64,000 nucleotides of DNA from Symsagittifera roscoffensis (GCF_963678635.1 NC_087070.1:2161289-2225288), one strand, 5' to 3'; counted from the stretch's first letter, positions 41,501 to 53,730 are shown. Program-made: numbers and translations. Notes: a model not told the origin generated them from the sequence alone.

Positions 41501-41851
41501 TTAATTGCCGTAGATTATTGTAGTCCAAATAGCGTTTGCAAAGTCTTCATCAAAGGTCAACGGCGAAAAGCTCACAGAGCTTTGTCCTAACAAAAAATGG
41601 TTCGGTTTCAACGCTTCGAGATTGTTAGCATCGCAAGTTACGGCTGTTAACGGGCAAGAATTGAACGATTGCTCTACAAGACGAAACATGGTTTGGATAA
41701 TCTCGTCCGTTAGTTCTCTAAAAGCTAAAAAGGAGTAGAAAAATTCTTTTTGCACTACGCAATAATCTCTTCCAAACGCCACTATGATGTGGAGCGCTGA
41801 GTGGGATGAAATTTCACGTTGTTCCTGCGTGAGCGAGTAGCGCCGATGCAA
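41501..41851 (-). pseudogene. BEL/Pao integrase C-terminal half, copy 2
   Basis: This frame is longer than in copy 1 and reads ELTDEIIQTMFRLVEQSFNS, CPLTAVTCDANNLEALKPNH and FLLG, the standard end of BEL/Pao integrase. The W-E-R region upstream is decayed. The catalytic core next to it has lost about 220 bp. Confidence 0.7.
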
Positions 41852-43303
41852 TCTTTTTCCAGTTCTCGATGCGCAAAAAATTTGGTGAATGGCGCTTGCC
41901 GATAACTCAAACGTTCTTCCGGTAAATCAGCCATCACTGACTTGAATTTTTTTGCCTTTCATTTTCGAAAAATAACGCAAAGGTGATCGATGGAACAGGG
42001 GCAGCGCGGATCCTCAAGACAGCTTAATCATTTAACAAAAATTCATGAATTGATCATGAAACATCATGAATTGATCGTTATGCAGCATATGAAGGAACGT
42101 TAGAAAAAGGAACACGAGAAAATGACGGCTGTCCAAGTTTATTGTATACTTAGAAGTCGAGCAAGGAGAGGCGGCAGATACCGCGAATGGAACATAGGAC
42201 ATGACCGGGGCCAACAGATGGCAAAAAGAAGCTATTCGGCTAGAATTCTTAGTTCTGGAAGGGCTGAATGCTACTTACAGCTTTCCTTTTTGTTGGAAAT
42301 GACTCTGAGTGAGCTTATCAAATCAAATTGTCGTAAGGATTATTTAACTCAAACGGATCGGTTATTGCATTATTTGTTCGAATGTTTTGGGGATGGGGTG
42401 GTAACCTCAACATGCAGCCGATTTTTAAGTTTCGCAAAGGAGCTATAACTTTCGGAAATGAATACCGGCTGGTTAATGTTGTGTTCGAAGAGAAATTTGA
42501 AACGTGTTCCGTTAAATCGTTGATCATAAAAATTTTCTTTCAGACAACCAAAGGTAGGGTAACGTCTAACGCCGTTTTGGGAGGCCATTTAGTGACGCAG
42601 ATGCTATCTCTCGAAGCATCTGCAGCAATGCCACTTGTACCAGTATCAGCTGCGTTATGATTTTATCGCCAGTAGTGGTGTCAAAATTTTCTGTGATGAA
42701 ATTTTCACCGAAAGCAGGAAGTTTAACAAAAATTCATCCATTGGAGAACGGTTTTGCTGTCCATCCACCCAAAAATACGATCAGTTTTTAATAACAATTA
42801 GGTTTCACTATCTCTTGTCAGTCCGCTTGTTAGGGGTGTCGATTGTAACTCCAGTTTTGATAATGATATTGAGCTTTTTTTCGTGGGAGCAACTCCAGCT
42901 TTACTAAAATAAAATTAATTGCGTTTCATTGGTCGCGAAGTGCATCTAAAAATGAAACGAAACAGAAATTATCTTCTGAGCAGTCTTCAAACATTTGCAA
43001 TTGTATAAGTCGACGAAACAATCAAAATAATTGCAAGAGTTTGATAATGTACTCAGAACTGGCAACCCAGTATACCTTTGAAAAAACCTTTGGTGCAGAT
43101 CATCAAGCAAAATGCTGTCCATTGTCGACCAGATGTGCAGACACTTGGATTCAAAAACATGAGCAAAAAATCAGAAGATTGTGCGTTGATCAATTTTGTT
43201 ATTGATTTCTCGAGTAAATCCGCGTCTAAACACCAAGACAATAGCGTCTTGCTCTTTTTAGACTTTGGAATTTTCAAGTTTTCAAGAGTAACAGCAATGC
43301 CTT

Positions 43304-43792
43304 TCAGTGGATCGACTTTGCCAGCATCGTGATTCCTTCCAGCTGCCAATCTTGAGGCGTTGCTGATGAATTTGTTCGGTTGAAACCTTCCTGTAAAAAA
43401 TTGAGATTCACAAGTTTGGAACTCAATTGAATAGCATTCCTGGAACCCGCTAAAGAACCCATGGAGTAATCCATATAAAAATTCTCGGGGAAGGCGTTTC
43501 CGGTTGCGGGATACGGTTCGCGATTATCGCGGGCGATTTGCTGGAGTGCAAAATTCGCTGATATTTGTGAATCTCGAGCTCTAAAAGTATGCCTTGTGTA
43601 GTGAAAAAGCACTCTCAACCCTTGCGGGGTCCTCCCGCCACAAAAACTCAAAAAATACCGATCTAGCAATACACCAACTTGGAAGATAGATTTTTCTGCG
43701 TTAGCGGAAACCGCATGTATGAATTTATAGAACTGTAGAGAACTCGTAGTAATTTTGTAGCAGATGAAGACAAAGTAAATTGACGGATTCAC
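43304..43792 (-). pseudogene. BEL/Pao reverse transcriptase, copy 2
   Basis: The minus frame reads GLRVLFHYTRHTFRARDSQI, SANFALQQIARDN and NFYMDYSMGSL, followed by SSKLVNL and a stretch equivalent to the BEL thumb. The active site is YMDY, lacking the second Asp as in copy 1. The first 30 or so codons are not homologous to RT and may come from another frame. Confidence 0.7.
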
Positions 43793-45824
43793 AGAATTTC
43801 CATGAAATTTTGATGCACAATAGAGTACCCTCTCAATTTTTCAGTCTAGGCGAGATATATCACTGGTTGAAGTGGTAAGTACCAATCTCGAGGAATGCGA
43901 TATTGTGGAACGTGCGGACCAACATCATGGTCTGACTATAGATGTGTTTCAATTTGAAGTCTTTGTCTAATTTTCTCGCATGACTTTGAATGTGCGAGAG
44001 CGGAGTAGTAGTTGTTCGGCAATTGGGTTCGCTCTTAGCCCACAGCATACTAACATTATATCAATTTTGGTCGCGATATGATGACGAATGTGCAATATGA
44101 TTCAAAGAAAGTCCACGAGAGTTTGATTCTCAATTCAGTACCCATCTCATTTTTACAGTCTTGTTGGAATATATCACTGAATAAAGTAGCAAGTGCGATT
44201 TTGTGGATTGTGCGGACCAACAGGAAACACGTATCCTTTTTCAAGATCATTCGTGATGGTCTGAATATAGATGCATTTCAAATTGAAATCTTCATCGACT
44301 ATTTTTTGAAATGACTCTAACTGCGCGAGAGTGGAACAGTAGTAGTTTGGCAATTGCGTTTCTCTCTCCGCCCAGAGAAGATATCGCTCTTGCTCGCGAT
44401 ATGATTACGACTCGAGTATTTGAAGCGCATGTTTACCCACACATGATTATCCACATTTGAGTTTTTGAAATAGGTTTTTCACATTTACAGAAGAACTCAG
44501 GCTAGATTTTTTGTTAGAAGATTTGCGTACGCTATTAGTGTTTGCAGGCAGCGAGTTCAATTTACTTTGACTATCTTCGGGTATTTCATTGATAATACGC
44601 GTTTGCGGTTGTAAATAAAAATAAAGTGTGCTCGCACCACGGTCTTTAGTGCAATTTCTAACTCGAGCACAGTTTCGGAACCGGTGATCAGATTGCCAGC
44701 CTGAAAAGCGCCTTTTTTACTGCAAACTAAGCTTCTTAAGCTTTTTGGTGTTCCAATTTCTATTTTGGCCTTTGCAAAGCTTAGAAATTGTATGTTGCGG
44801 CGTGTTTGCTCTTAGTCAAAGTAGATATTTTGCGATTTGTAGCTAAGATTTTTGCGTTTGTCTGTTTTCCATCACAGCGATGGGAATCTAAGTGTTTCGA
44901 GGTTTTAGGAGCGTTTGTGAGCTACTGTTTTTTTTCAGGTCAAGCATTCGGTGAAGTGCAGTAAGCTAGTTTCTGTTGACCGTATGCATCAATCAAGACT
45001 CATTCACGTTCAATCGTAATCTTCAGAAACTGGTTTAACAAAGACACACCTTTAAGGTCGTCAGGATAATCCAGAAACTTGAAAACACCTAAAAAAATGA
45101 AACTGTTGGCATAATTTGATGATGTATTTGGAGTTATGCAACTTTAGTGGAAAAAAGCTAATGAGTTTTTCGAGATGCGCACTAACAACCGTATGAAGCT
45201 GACCAAACTTGTGTTTCAAAATGTTTAGTGCCTCTTTGTACATCCTAAACGAATATCGAACTCAGATGTACCTGATTTAGTTTTTCATGTCATGAGTTAG
45301 GTAAGCTAGAAGCTAGGTTAACGTCATCAGTAAAAGCGGCCAAACCAACAAGGCATGAAAACTGTCCAAACCACTCATGCTATTGAAGGGGGTCATCATT
45401 GTACTGCCATACTTTTCACTTTGGCATAGGGTCCTAATGATTGAAGTTCAGTAGCTCAACTAGTTCTCGGATTGCTAAGGAAGTTAAATTTTACGAGCTC
45501 GAATGGTGATCAACACGATACGATCCGTAGAGCGGTATTTTTGGCGGACTGTTGGATTATCTGTACTGACGTGTATTTTTTGGTGGTTTTATTGACCCAA
45601 GTCTCAGTGCGCAGACAACCTATGTCATTTTCTGCAACTGAAAGATCGCATAAACTTGTTTCTGGGTTATCCATTTTGAAATCGACATCATTATTTTGAA
45701 GCCTTGCTTCAGTTAGAGTTGCTGAGGCTTAATTCACTTTATTCTCATCTACTACCTCTTACAGTTCTAGTTGTTCTTTTATTGCACTAACTGATGTTTG
45801 TGTTGCTTCATTCAAAATTTGGCG

Positions 45825-46094
45825 TCATTCTATCGTTAGATCTCCGCTCCTCAATTGGAAAAATTTTCGCACTTCTTCCAGCGCTTTTATCGGGTACAAA
45901 CGTTTTCTAGACAGAACATTATCATGTATTGCTGTTATTTCATGAAACTTGTCGAAGCCCAAACGAAGTTGATCTCGAGTTTCGGAAATTTCCTCATTTT
46001 TCGAGACAATTTTTTGAAGATGTTTTCTTGCAATATTGTATCCAGTTGTCAATTTTTTGCGGAGATCCTTTTTTCGATGGTGTACGGAGTTCAT
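45825..46094 (-). pseudogene. BEL/Pao gag N-terminal coiled-coil segment, copy 2
   Basis: An 89-codon frame, MNSVHHRKKDLRKKLTTGYN…, rich in Lys, Glu, Leu and Ile with a helical repeat pattern, at the 5' end of the BEL element. BEL/Pao Gag proteins commonly begin with such a coiled region (K/R…L…I…D…R). The paralogous DNA at about 22.96-23.17 kb is broken. Confidence 0.45.
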
Positions 46095-46249
46095 TCATGG
46101 ATTAGGTAGCGTTCTTTTTATTGTTTCCTTTTCGTCATTGAGACAAGGTTTGATTTTTCGCAACTATCATGTGTCACTTGCGGCTGAAAAAGAACGGTTT
46201 CACTCTTTTGAACGAGCGGAATTATTATAGGCTTGCACATTATAATTGA

Positions 46250-47070
46250 GCGTAAGACAACCCTGAGCGATATGACCCGTGATAAGAAATGAACTCAGTT
46301 CGATGCTTCAAACCAGTAGGGTAGAAGAGTCCTGACGAAGGGAACTTCGCGAAGAAAATCAATATCGCAACTTTTCTGGTCTTACTCAATTACTCAACCG
46401 ATAAGTTCATCATTTAAGTGTAGATGAAGGGGAACTCAAAAAAGGTACCTACTTTAACATACATGGATTAAACTAAATTTGAGAGAAAAAAGTTGAAAGT
46501 TTTAAAAAAGCAGAAACAAGTATCAGCAGCAAATCGATCGGTTTGTTTCAACGCGCGTTTGTTTTTTTTCTCTCCTTATTTTGTTTGAAATTTTTTCCGT
46601 TGTTCTGATCTATATGTTTTTTTTGAATTAAGAAGTGTTTGAGGTAACTACTATGACGGGAAAATTCCATTAATGTTTCTTTTCCGAGAACATTCTTTTG
46701 CTGTTATTAGTTCATTTTGTTTTACGAAAAAGGATTTTAATCAGTGTTTTTCTTTGTGTTAACATGGGTCAGAAATGAGGCAAAAAGCAAATTGATTGCT
46801 TCAAAGTTTTAAAAATAATATCAGACGAATGCATTTTTACAAAATATAACTGCTTTAAACTTCTCCTGATAATTGCTCAATAATCGAGATAATTTTGTTG
46901 GAGAGGGACATTGATTGCTAATAATTCTGTGTAGACTTACTGAGTTACCTGTCAAACCTTGCCGTTACTTTATTTTCATGAAAAAAGCAATGGTGAGACA
47001 GCTGTGTAAAATATACTGATTCGTTTTCTTTTTGTTCTTTGAATTAAAAGTAAAGCCTAACCCTTTATTA
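46250..47070. repeat. Extra partial 0.8-kb unit inserted in super-block 2
   Basis: Super-block 1 runs directly from CACATTATGAGTGAG to AGACAAACAACATCTGCG (23.34-23.37 kb), whereas block 2 has about 0.8 kb between. Its right part (46,860-47,065) matches 23.96-24.18 kb, so it is at least partly another tandem unit. No gene was seen in 46,250-46,860. Confidence 0.6.
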
Positions 47071-47139
47071 GACAAACAACATCTGCGTAAAGGATTTTTG
47101 TTTTCATGGAATTGATCATTTAGTAGCATAAAACAAAAA

Positions 47140-48140
47140 GTTTGTTCCTAGGCTGAACACCATGTTAATATAACGGTGAAGAAAAAATCAGCTCCTTATC
47201 AACATCACTGAGAGTAATTTTTAGTATCGTTATGTACTTTATGAAATATAGGAAAAACTGATCGCTCAGAGCAGATAAAGCCGGTTAAATAAATCATTGA
47301 CTAGGTGCACTAACACCTAATTATGTTACAATAGTGATGAAAAAACACAGTATGGGTTTTAAAGGGGAACTTTTTATAGCTTGGTTATGTGAGAATTGTT
47401 GATCATACAATCGGTTGCATTAAAAAACAGGCATCATAATAGGTTTGTTACATGCAACACATATTAGATCATCAGCACAGCCTTGATATAGCTACTTTAA
47501 GAGTCCCCCATGCTGATGACGTTGATTATAAGCTTGATTTCATTTGTTTTGGTCGCTTCAAAATGCGGAGCACATCTTCTCGGCAGGGGTGATGGTTTCG
47601 GCAGGGGCTTGGTGAAAGCATCAGAAATAAAATCAGTTGAATGCATTTTACATTAGTAAACGGCTATAATCTTCTCCTGGTAATTGCTCAAAAATCGAGA
47701 TGATTGTGTTGAAGAGAGACACTGGTTGTTACTACTACTGTGACAAGTTACTGGGTTATTTATCAAACCTTGCTATAATACTATTTTAGTGCGTGAAGTG
47801 ATTTTGCGACAACTGAGTAGTTTTTACTGCATGGTTTTTTGTGTTCTTTGCATCAAAAGTAAAACTGAATCCGTAGATAACTAAGATCTGCGTAATGGTT
47901 TTGGTTTTCACCGGGTGGCGCTTTTAAGAGTAAAAAAAAACAAAAAAACCAAGAGTTTGCTCCTAAGTTGAACACCATGTTCATGTAAAAGTTGAAGCAA
48001 ACAAGTAAGGTCCTTAAAAAATCACTCAAAGTATCTTTTGTATCGTTATGTACGTTATGAAAAAAAAAATTGAACACTCAGATCAGATAAAGTCGGATAA
48101 GTAAAACTAGGGTTAGGTGAACTTACACTTAATGATGGTA
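47140..48140. repeat. Tandem units of about 0.82 kb carrying copia LTR ends, block 2
   Basis: 47,140-47,950 is one unit with an LTR-like part at 47,375-47,505. A second begins at 47,950 and breaks off at about 48,140, where the gypsy-containing insert starts. Confidence 0.7.
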
Positions 48141-48688
48141 GTAAAGTATTCTGTTATTCTACGAGTTATGTACAACTAATTTCAATTACTTAAAAAGATA
48201 AAACAGATAAAATAGAGTGTGTTAATTTAAAACGTTCCAAAACAATAACTGAACGAACATTCTGCGATCAACCGATGATCGTATTGAACAAAGTTAACCG
48301 GTATTTAAATAATACCGAAGGTCATTTAAAACAGCTAAAAACAAACCACAACATTTCCCACCGGGAAAAAATAAAACTACAATTTCACTAACTGATTCTT
48401 TATACACCCATTTTCTCGCTCCAAAGTAGAAATAAATTTTACAAACTGTGCTACAAGAAAATAGCATCTACAAATGCAAAAGGGGAAAGTTCAAATGTGC
48501 AGGGTGAATATACAGAATTTACAGTTATACAGAAGATAGGATAAAAACAAATTAACTAATAATAATAAAAAGAACTATTCTACAGGATGTACTTTTAACA
48601 TGAACAACGTTATCTACAATAAAATGATCGATTTAGTGTGTACACTATAAAATGAATTAGAGAAAAGTTTTTGCGAGTTTCAGGAAGA
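48140..48688 (-). other. Gypsy 3' UTR, possibly 3' LTR
   Basis: AT-rich sequence after the Pol stop, present only with the gypsy element. It ends at the junction with the tandem unit (AATGATGGTA/GTAAAG). There is no matching sequence at the right end of the insert, so LTR identity is inferred from position alone. Confidence 0.4.
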
Positions 48689-50164
48689 TCAGTTAAATTT
48701 TTCGTCAAAATCATCTAGTTTTGCTTTTACCTCTGAGTCGATATTCGAGGATGTGTTGCTAGTTTCCTCTACCTCGTCATATGTGTCAGTCATTGTAGGT
48801 TGAGATGATGAGTAGGATCCGGAGGGGGTATTTTTTAAAATTGACATAATTGGCGTGTATATTGCTCTTTCCGATGGGCAGGATTTCTTAGAAGACCATG
48901 TCAGCGTAGTTTCTGCGACCAAGGTAGGTAATGCTGGTGCCTCCGCTAATGGTGTTAACAGGTCCGAAGGTGAGAAAATCCTGAATGTTGCACTGGGTTG
49001 ATTAATAATATCATCCTGCAATGTAATTGTAGTCCGGTCGTCTTTTTCAAACATAACATCGATAAATCGCCAATCTCCGAAGAATTTAGGGGGTCCAGCG
49101 TTCCTGCGCGGTCTGGGGTGTCTTGGTTGGGAATTCAATGGGCCACTTCTTCTGGGGCACTGTCCAACAAGTTTGGATTATTCTCAGAACCTTCTATCTC
49201 AGTAGAGTCTGGCACTTCTATGATCGCCCGTAGGTCTGTTTGACGGATAGTTTTGATCTAATTTGAGGAGAGCGAGAATCACCTGTAACGCTTAACCCTT
49301 GATTAGACTCGGCTTGGTGGCTGGTAAGTAAGTTATTGTTAGTCATGTCGTCAAAATATTCAACTATTGTCCCGTCCCAAGAGTTTAAGTTTATCTCCAG
49401 CAACTAATTTCTTCGATGCACTACGACTTCTGGACTGGTTATGAACCTCTGGTGTAAGCTGGTGTAAGTGTGCTCGGGATTGTCTGAGCTAGCGGTAAGT
49501 TGTCTTCCGGGTCCGATGGGCTGTCCTTATCTTCGTCAAGGTAACCATCTTCCGCGCCGTCGTGCAACTCCCAGTTACCGGCCCTTCGGTTGGATAGAAT
49601 CGTTTTCCCTTTATCTAAACGGTCATCAAAGAAAATCAGATTTCTCCAGCTAGTGTTAGCCGTTCTATTAAAGTGTTTCTCGAACGTAGTACAACCGGTT
49701 ACAGCTTGTTTTGTGATTCTTAGGTTCCACATAATTTTTTTGATCGAGGAATTTAAAGAAGGTTTTGTTAAATCAAAAGACATTGCTAATAACTTAGACT
49801 TTATCGTATAAACCACAAGCGCACTGGATCTATGGTCACCGACTGTACAATAAATGATCTCGATGTTGTATTTTTTGCAGAAATTTTTAAAATTGTGTGA
49901 TAAAAAGCAAGTCCCATGGTCGACTCTAATCTTCCTTGGAAATCCGTGAAGGTGACAATAGTCGTTTAAAAGGGAAATCACAGTGTTCGAGGATGTATTA
50001 TTTACAATCTTGGCCGATGGGAACTTAGTGAATTGGTCAATACATAGGAGAATGTATTTTTGTGTTCCCCAAAACGCGTCCAGAGGTCGTGCGAAATCCA
50101 GATTTATTTCTTCGTTAGCAAAAGTCAGAGTCGGCAGTTTTGTAATATTGTCGGTATCTAACAA
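48689..50164 (-). pseudogene. Gypsy integrase core and Pol C-terminal tail
   Basis: Frame 50,164-49,439 carries the first catalytic Asp (INLDFARPLD), a second (KIRVDHGTCFL), and the H-R-S…Y-T-I-K region where the catalytic Glu is expected. There SSALVVYTIK lacks the usual V-E-R/K, so two codons, including the Glu, seem to be missing. An acidic tail (DEDKDSPSDPEDNLP) follows. After a break near 49.2-49.4 kb, frame 49,138-48,689 gives the Pol end (RRNAGPPKFFGDWRFIDVMF, then Ser/Thr-rich to a TAA). Integrase would join the cDNA to the host chromosome; this copy should be inactive. Confidence 0.75.
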
Positions 50165-50189
50165 AATTTCGAGGTTCTTACCGGCTTTC

Positions 50190-50488
50190 AGTTATTGACT
50201 GCAGGACTTCTCGTGATGGTAAATCTCTCGGTAAATGTGAGGCCACCAAATTTAATCCGCGAGAGACGTCATCCCAAAGTGGCCTGGGTGGGTCTCGTGT
50301 ATTATTGTGCTGAAAATTCCCCTGATAGTAGCTGGTACGACTAATTTGTTGTCTAGAAATAGTAGGTAGTCTTTTACGTGGTGATACTTCGAAGAGTTTT
50401 TCATATACGATTCAATAAGGCCCGCTGGTCGTTTCGTCTTTAATGTCTCGATCAAGTCCCAAATCACTTTGTCTTCTCTTGTCATCAA
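50190..50488 (-). pseudogene. Gypsy integrase zinc-binding (HHCC) region
   Basis: The frame ends IIHETHPGHFGMTSLAD, matching the H-x3-H-P-G-H-x-G start of the HHCC domain. The expected W-P-H-I-Y-R-E-I and C-x2-C part continues in another frame with a stop at one Cys, followed by KAGKNLE. Confidence 0.65.
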
Positions 50489-50844
50489 TTGTAGGCGTTT
50501 TTTTAGAACAGAGGTTTTCGGGGAGTATCGGAGACGTGGGTAGATTTAAGTCTGCTTTGTATGTCTTGACTAGTTTTGCATGATCATCCGGAAGGTGGTC
50601 ATCTTTAAATTTCAGGGCGAAATTGTGTTCTTCGGGAATTATTAGTTAAGGGCCGGTAATATCCTCCGCCTTCATAATATCGAATTTCTTTTTGTTTTGA
50701 GGTAAAAATTGTTTATTTTTAAAAATGAAATGTAAAAGGTCATTGACCGAGAAAGTGATGCTCATAAAGTTGAATTTAGAATTATCAATAGGTAAACACT
50801 TTGAAGTACAATTTTCTGCTCTTGTGTGGGATTATCACAAAATT

Positions 50845-51597
50845 TTATTGACCGAGCAATACAAGATTTATTTGCGACAAAAATTTGAGTTTGAAGTTAG
50901 CTAAAGAGCTATTCGAAAAGTCTTGACCAATCACGTCGCTTGAATTTTCTACTCCCGACGGGACATTTCTGTTGACGAGAGTATTAGTATTTACAGCGAC
51001 AGGCGGTCTATCTACAATATTTACATCTACAGAGTTAAAGTGTGTTCTATTAGATAGGATATTCTGAATTTTGTCGATTGAAGCGACTACAAATTCTTCG
51101 TCGTATTGAGAGGGTGGGAGGGCTTTGCCCGAAGGTAATCTAGATAAAAGATCGGTAAAACCCAAATCTTTTCCTAAGATATGGGAAAATTTAAAATAAA
51201 AAGGTAAAAATCTCTTTACCCAGCGGGTCAATCGGCTATGCATGGTCTTGATTCCGTGGTTTGCCGAAAGTGCAGAGAGCAAGGCTTTGTGGCCCGTGAA
51301 GATTTCGACTTCTTCCCCACAAAGGTATTTCCTGAAGAGTACTGAGGCCCACGCCACGCCCAGTAATTCAATTTTGTTCGTGGAATACTTCATTTCATGA
51401 TTATTTAAAAACCTTCAGGCGAATGAAATCTTTTTCCACTGGTCCTCTTGTAATTGTTTTAGAGTTGCGCCTAGTCCGCTATGCGAAGCATCCGTTTTTA
51501 ATCTGGTTTTCTCTTTTATGTCAAAGTGGATGTTTTCTGCGATATTTACAATTTCGGATTTTAATTTTTCGAAGGCTGAGGAATGAACATTATCCAA
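50845..51597 (-). pseudogene. Gypsy RNase H domain
   Basis: 51,597-51,415 contains IHFDIKEKTRLKTDASHSGL (catalytic T-D-A-S). After a short break, 51,393-50,845 continues with KYSTNKIELLGVAWASVLFR, then ALLSALSANHG, RLTRWVKRFLPF and FTDLLSRLPSG, the typical gypsy order to D-x-L-S-R. It degrades the RNA strand during cDNA synthesis. It is broken by a frameshift around 51,400. Confidence 0.75.
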
Positions 51598-51834
51598 TTA
51601 ATATACAGATTTTTTGTTCAACAGGGGACGTAGTGGAGAACTGAAAGTCGATAAGTTCGGGACGAATTTCACATACTGATTTTTTGAGCCAAAAAACGAT
51701 CGCAATTCCGAAATGTTCTTAGGGATTGGTAAATTCTTGATGGCATCTGCTATACCGACCAACAGTCGTACTCCCTCGCCTGAGATTTTGAAGCCTAGCC
51801 ATTCTATTTCAGATTTGAAAATTGCTAATTTCCT

Positions 51835-52215
51835 TCATTTCACCAACATATTGTTCTTGTTAAGAATTGTTGAGATTTTATAGACTATTGCTTTATGTTC
51901 TTCCAAAGATCCCTTCGATGCTATCATAATGTCGTCTAAATAACATTTTGTGAACGGTATGTTCTTTAAAAGAGAGTCTATGACCCGTTTAAATTCATTG
52001 GGCATGTAACCCAGTCCATAAAACGCAGTTAAAAATTGATTCCCCGTTGTTTCACCGCCTACTATACTAAAATTACACTGTTTGCTCGTTTTCTCGCACA
52101 ATTTAAGTTGACTGTAAGCGTTTTTCAGATTTAAGTTGCTGAACCAAACTTGTCCGTTGGTTTTTTCTGAAATTTGGAGGGCCACGTTGTCTTTGAGTTC
52201 ATGAATATTTGGCAT
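51835..52215 (-). pseudogene. Gypsy reverse transcriptase palm
   Basis: An open 126-codon frame: MPNIHELKDNVALQISEKTN, then VWFSNLNLKNAYSQL (the F-S-x-L-D-L-x-x-A-Y motif, with Asn for the catalytic Asp), FLTAFYGLGYMPNEF, and the intact YLDD active site near 51,935. The first catalytic Asp is therefore lost although YLDD is kept. The upstream fingers (52.22-52.45 kb) lie in other frames with stops. Confidence 0.8.
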
Positions 52216-52599
52216 TTGGTACTTATTTTTAAAAATCGGATCATTTAATCATTTGGAATCTAATGCCAATTTAATTGAACTGTCTTTCTTCCGGGTAATT
52301 ACAATTGGGCTGATAAAACAATCTTCGTCCCACTTTTCAAGTTTTAATATGTGAAAAGATTATCCTCCATTCTTTTCAGTTCTTCATTTACGCCCGCTAG
52401 TAATTGAAGGGGGAACTCTTCTCCCTTTTGCTTGTACTGGTTTAAACGGTGAGTGAAAGTGAGTTACTTTGTGATCGTTGGGAATTTTTCCCACTCTGTT
52501 GAATAGTTTTTAAACTCGCTGAAATTTTTGTCATTTGATGAAAGCAGATTTCTTGACTTACTCTCAAATGGTGGTTGGTTGACCATGCAGATTAGATGG

Positions 52600-53060
52600 G
52601 GTCATTTCTTCAGTTTTACTTCTATGCCTAAATTAGGTGATTTGTCCTTCCCCAGAATGTTTCGTTCATGGCCACCAGTTATAAAGAACGGAGTTTCTTC
52701 GCTAATCCACCCATTATAGCTTTCCGGAGAGACGTTTGTTCAATTCTCAGTATTTACATAGTTATCATTTACAGTATTTACAGTGGGTCGTTTGTTACGG
52801 GATTTACATAGTTTGGCGAGGTGTCCTTTATAATTACAATTTTAACATATTATATCCTTCGCTGGGCATACCTTTAGATGTCTTTTCGCAAAAACGTTTC
52901 CCCATTTCAAGCACGCGTTGCTACGTTCTATGTTGAGACTTGGTTCCTTCTTGATCTGATTGTGGTTGTTTAAAGATTTAAAAATTGTCCCGTTGGTCGA
53001 TGATCGTGCCATATTTGTCAATTTTTGATGGTTAAAATATCCCTTTTCATCAATCAAGGC
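52600..53060 (-). pseudogene. Gypsy gag C-terminus with zinc knuckle, and protease end
   Basis: Frame 53,057-52,842 ends …RHLKVCPAKDIIC, and the next residues (stop-N-C-NYKGHLAKLC) complete a C-x2-C-x4-H-x4-C knuckle with one stop inside. Further downstream on minus, ETPFFITGGHERNILGKD is like the end of a retroviral-type protease (…I-L-G-x-D). The first part of the protease (D-S/T-G) was not identified. Confidence 0.65.
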
Positions 53061-53728
53061 CTGGTTGAGTGCTTCTGTCGGACTTATCGTGGCTGATAGA
53101 AGTTTCCTTTGGGGTCTGTGTTTCTCATCTTACAAATGAAAACATCTCTTATCCAATCAGCGTCGTCATTCTCTATTATATTACAAGTACTCTCCAAGTC
53201 CGTTCGTGCTCCTCAGAATTGTTCATATGATTCCCGGTCTTTCTGTTTGCGGTTTAGTAATTTATACCTCTCGAATGTTGTGATGGGCGGTCTGTTGAAT
53301 GCTGCGTCAAGTTAGGTCCAAAACTCTGTGAAAGAGATCGCTAAAATCTTGACCCTCGGGTTCTTTTGAGTGAAAACTTTTTTTTTCCTTCGCTCCCTAG
53401 AGCTAAAAATAAAATTGAATGCAGTTTTTTATCCGCTTACGTCCGTCTCATTCCGTTGAACTTTCTTTTTTCTTCATTGATTCGCTTTTCTTCGGCTGCT
53501 TCGTACTGTTTCATTGCGTTCTTATTCCTCGTCTCTCTGATGGATCTGTCCGTGTCCGACTCGCTTCCTGTTACTTGTTCCAATATGGGGATTTGCGTTT
53601 CTGGAACCTTTGGTCCGTTTAGGCTCTCTTTATCCAGATTTCTTTTGCATTATCGCCAATTGAAATTGGTCGCTCCATTGGGTCTAGGCATGCTGTGGCT
53701 CTAAGGTGTGATTAGGTCAGAAGGGAGG
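53060..53728 (-). pseudogene. Gypsy gag N-terminal region, decayed
   Basis: By position this is gag, with pieces such as NDDADWIRDVFICKMRN on minus around 53.12-53.18 kb, and many stops. No start codon, 5' UTR, primer site or LTR is recognised before the junction at about 53,730. Confidence 0.4.
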
Positions 53729-53730
53729 GA

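Larger units (their letters stand above)
41410..46110 (-). mobile_element. Antisense BEL/Pao retrotransposon remnant, copy 2
   Basis: Same element and position as 17.34-23.25 kb, but about 1.2 kb shorter through deletions in the integrase core and in the gag/protease zone. Gag N-terminus, reverse transcriptase and integrase C-terminus are recognisable on minus. LTRs were not resolved. Confidence 0.7.
48140..53730 (-). mobile_element. Antisense Ty3/gypsy retrotransposon, broken
   Basis: On minus the order is gag zinc knuckle (52.81-52.87 kb), protease-like end (about 52.65-52.72 kb), reverse transcriptase (51.8-52.45 kb), RNase H (50.85-51.6 kb), integrase HHCC and core (49.7-50.49 kb) and Pol C-terminal tail (48.69-49.65 kb). 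It interrupts a copia-LTR-bearing tandem unit in super-block 2 only, so it is younger than the block duplication. No LTR pair was found: 48.14-48.69 kb may hold the 3' LTR, and the 5' LTR appears lost. Multiple stops and shifts occur. Confidence 0.8.

Noticed and set aside
37480-46690. Possible paralogy between 37,480 and 46,650 based on CTATGACGGGAAAA
   Set aside because: The shared stretch is about 20 bp and the flanks do not align, so chance cannot be excluded.
53366-53704. 112-codon plus-strand frame with hydrophobic stretch
   Set aside because: It lies in the antisense gypsy gag region and is not supported by a start, splice signals or a second copy.
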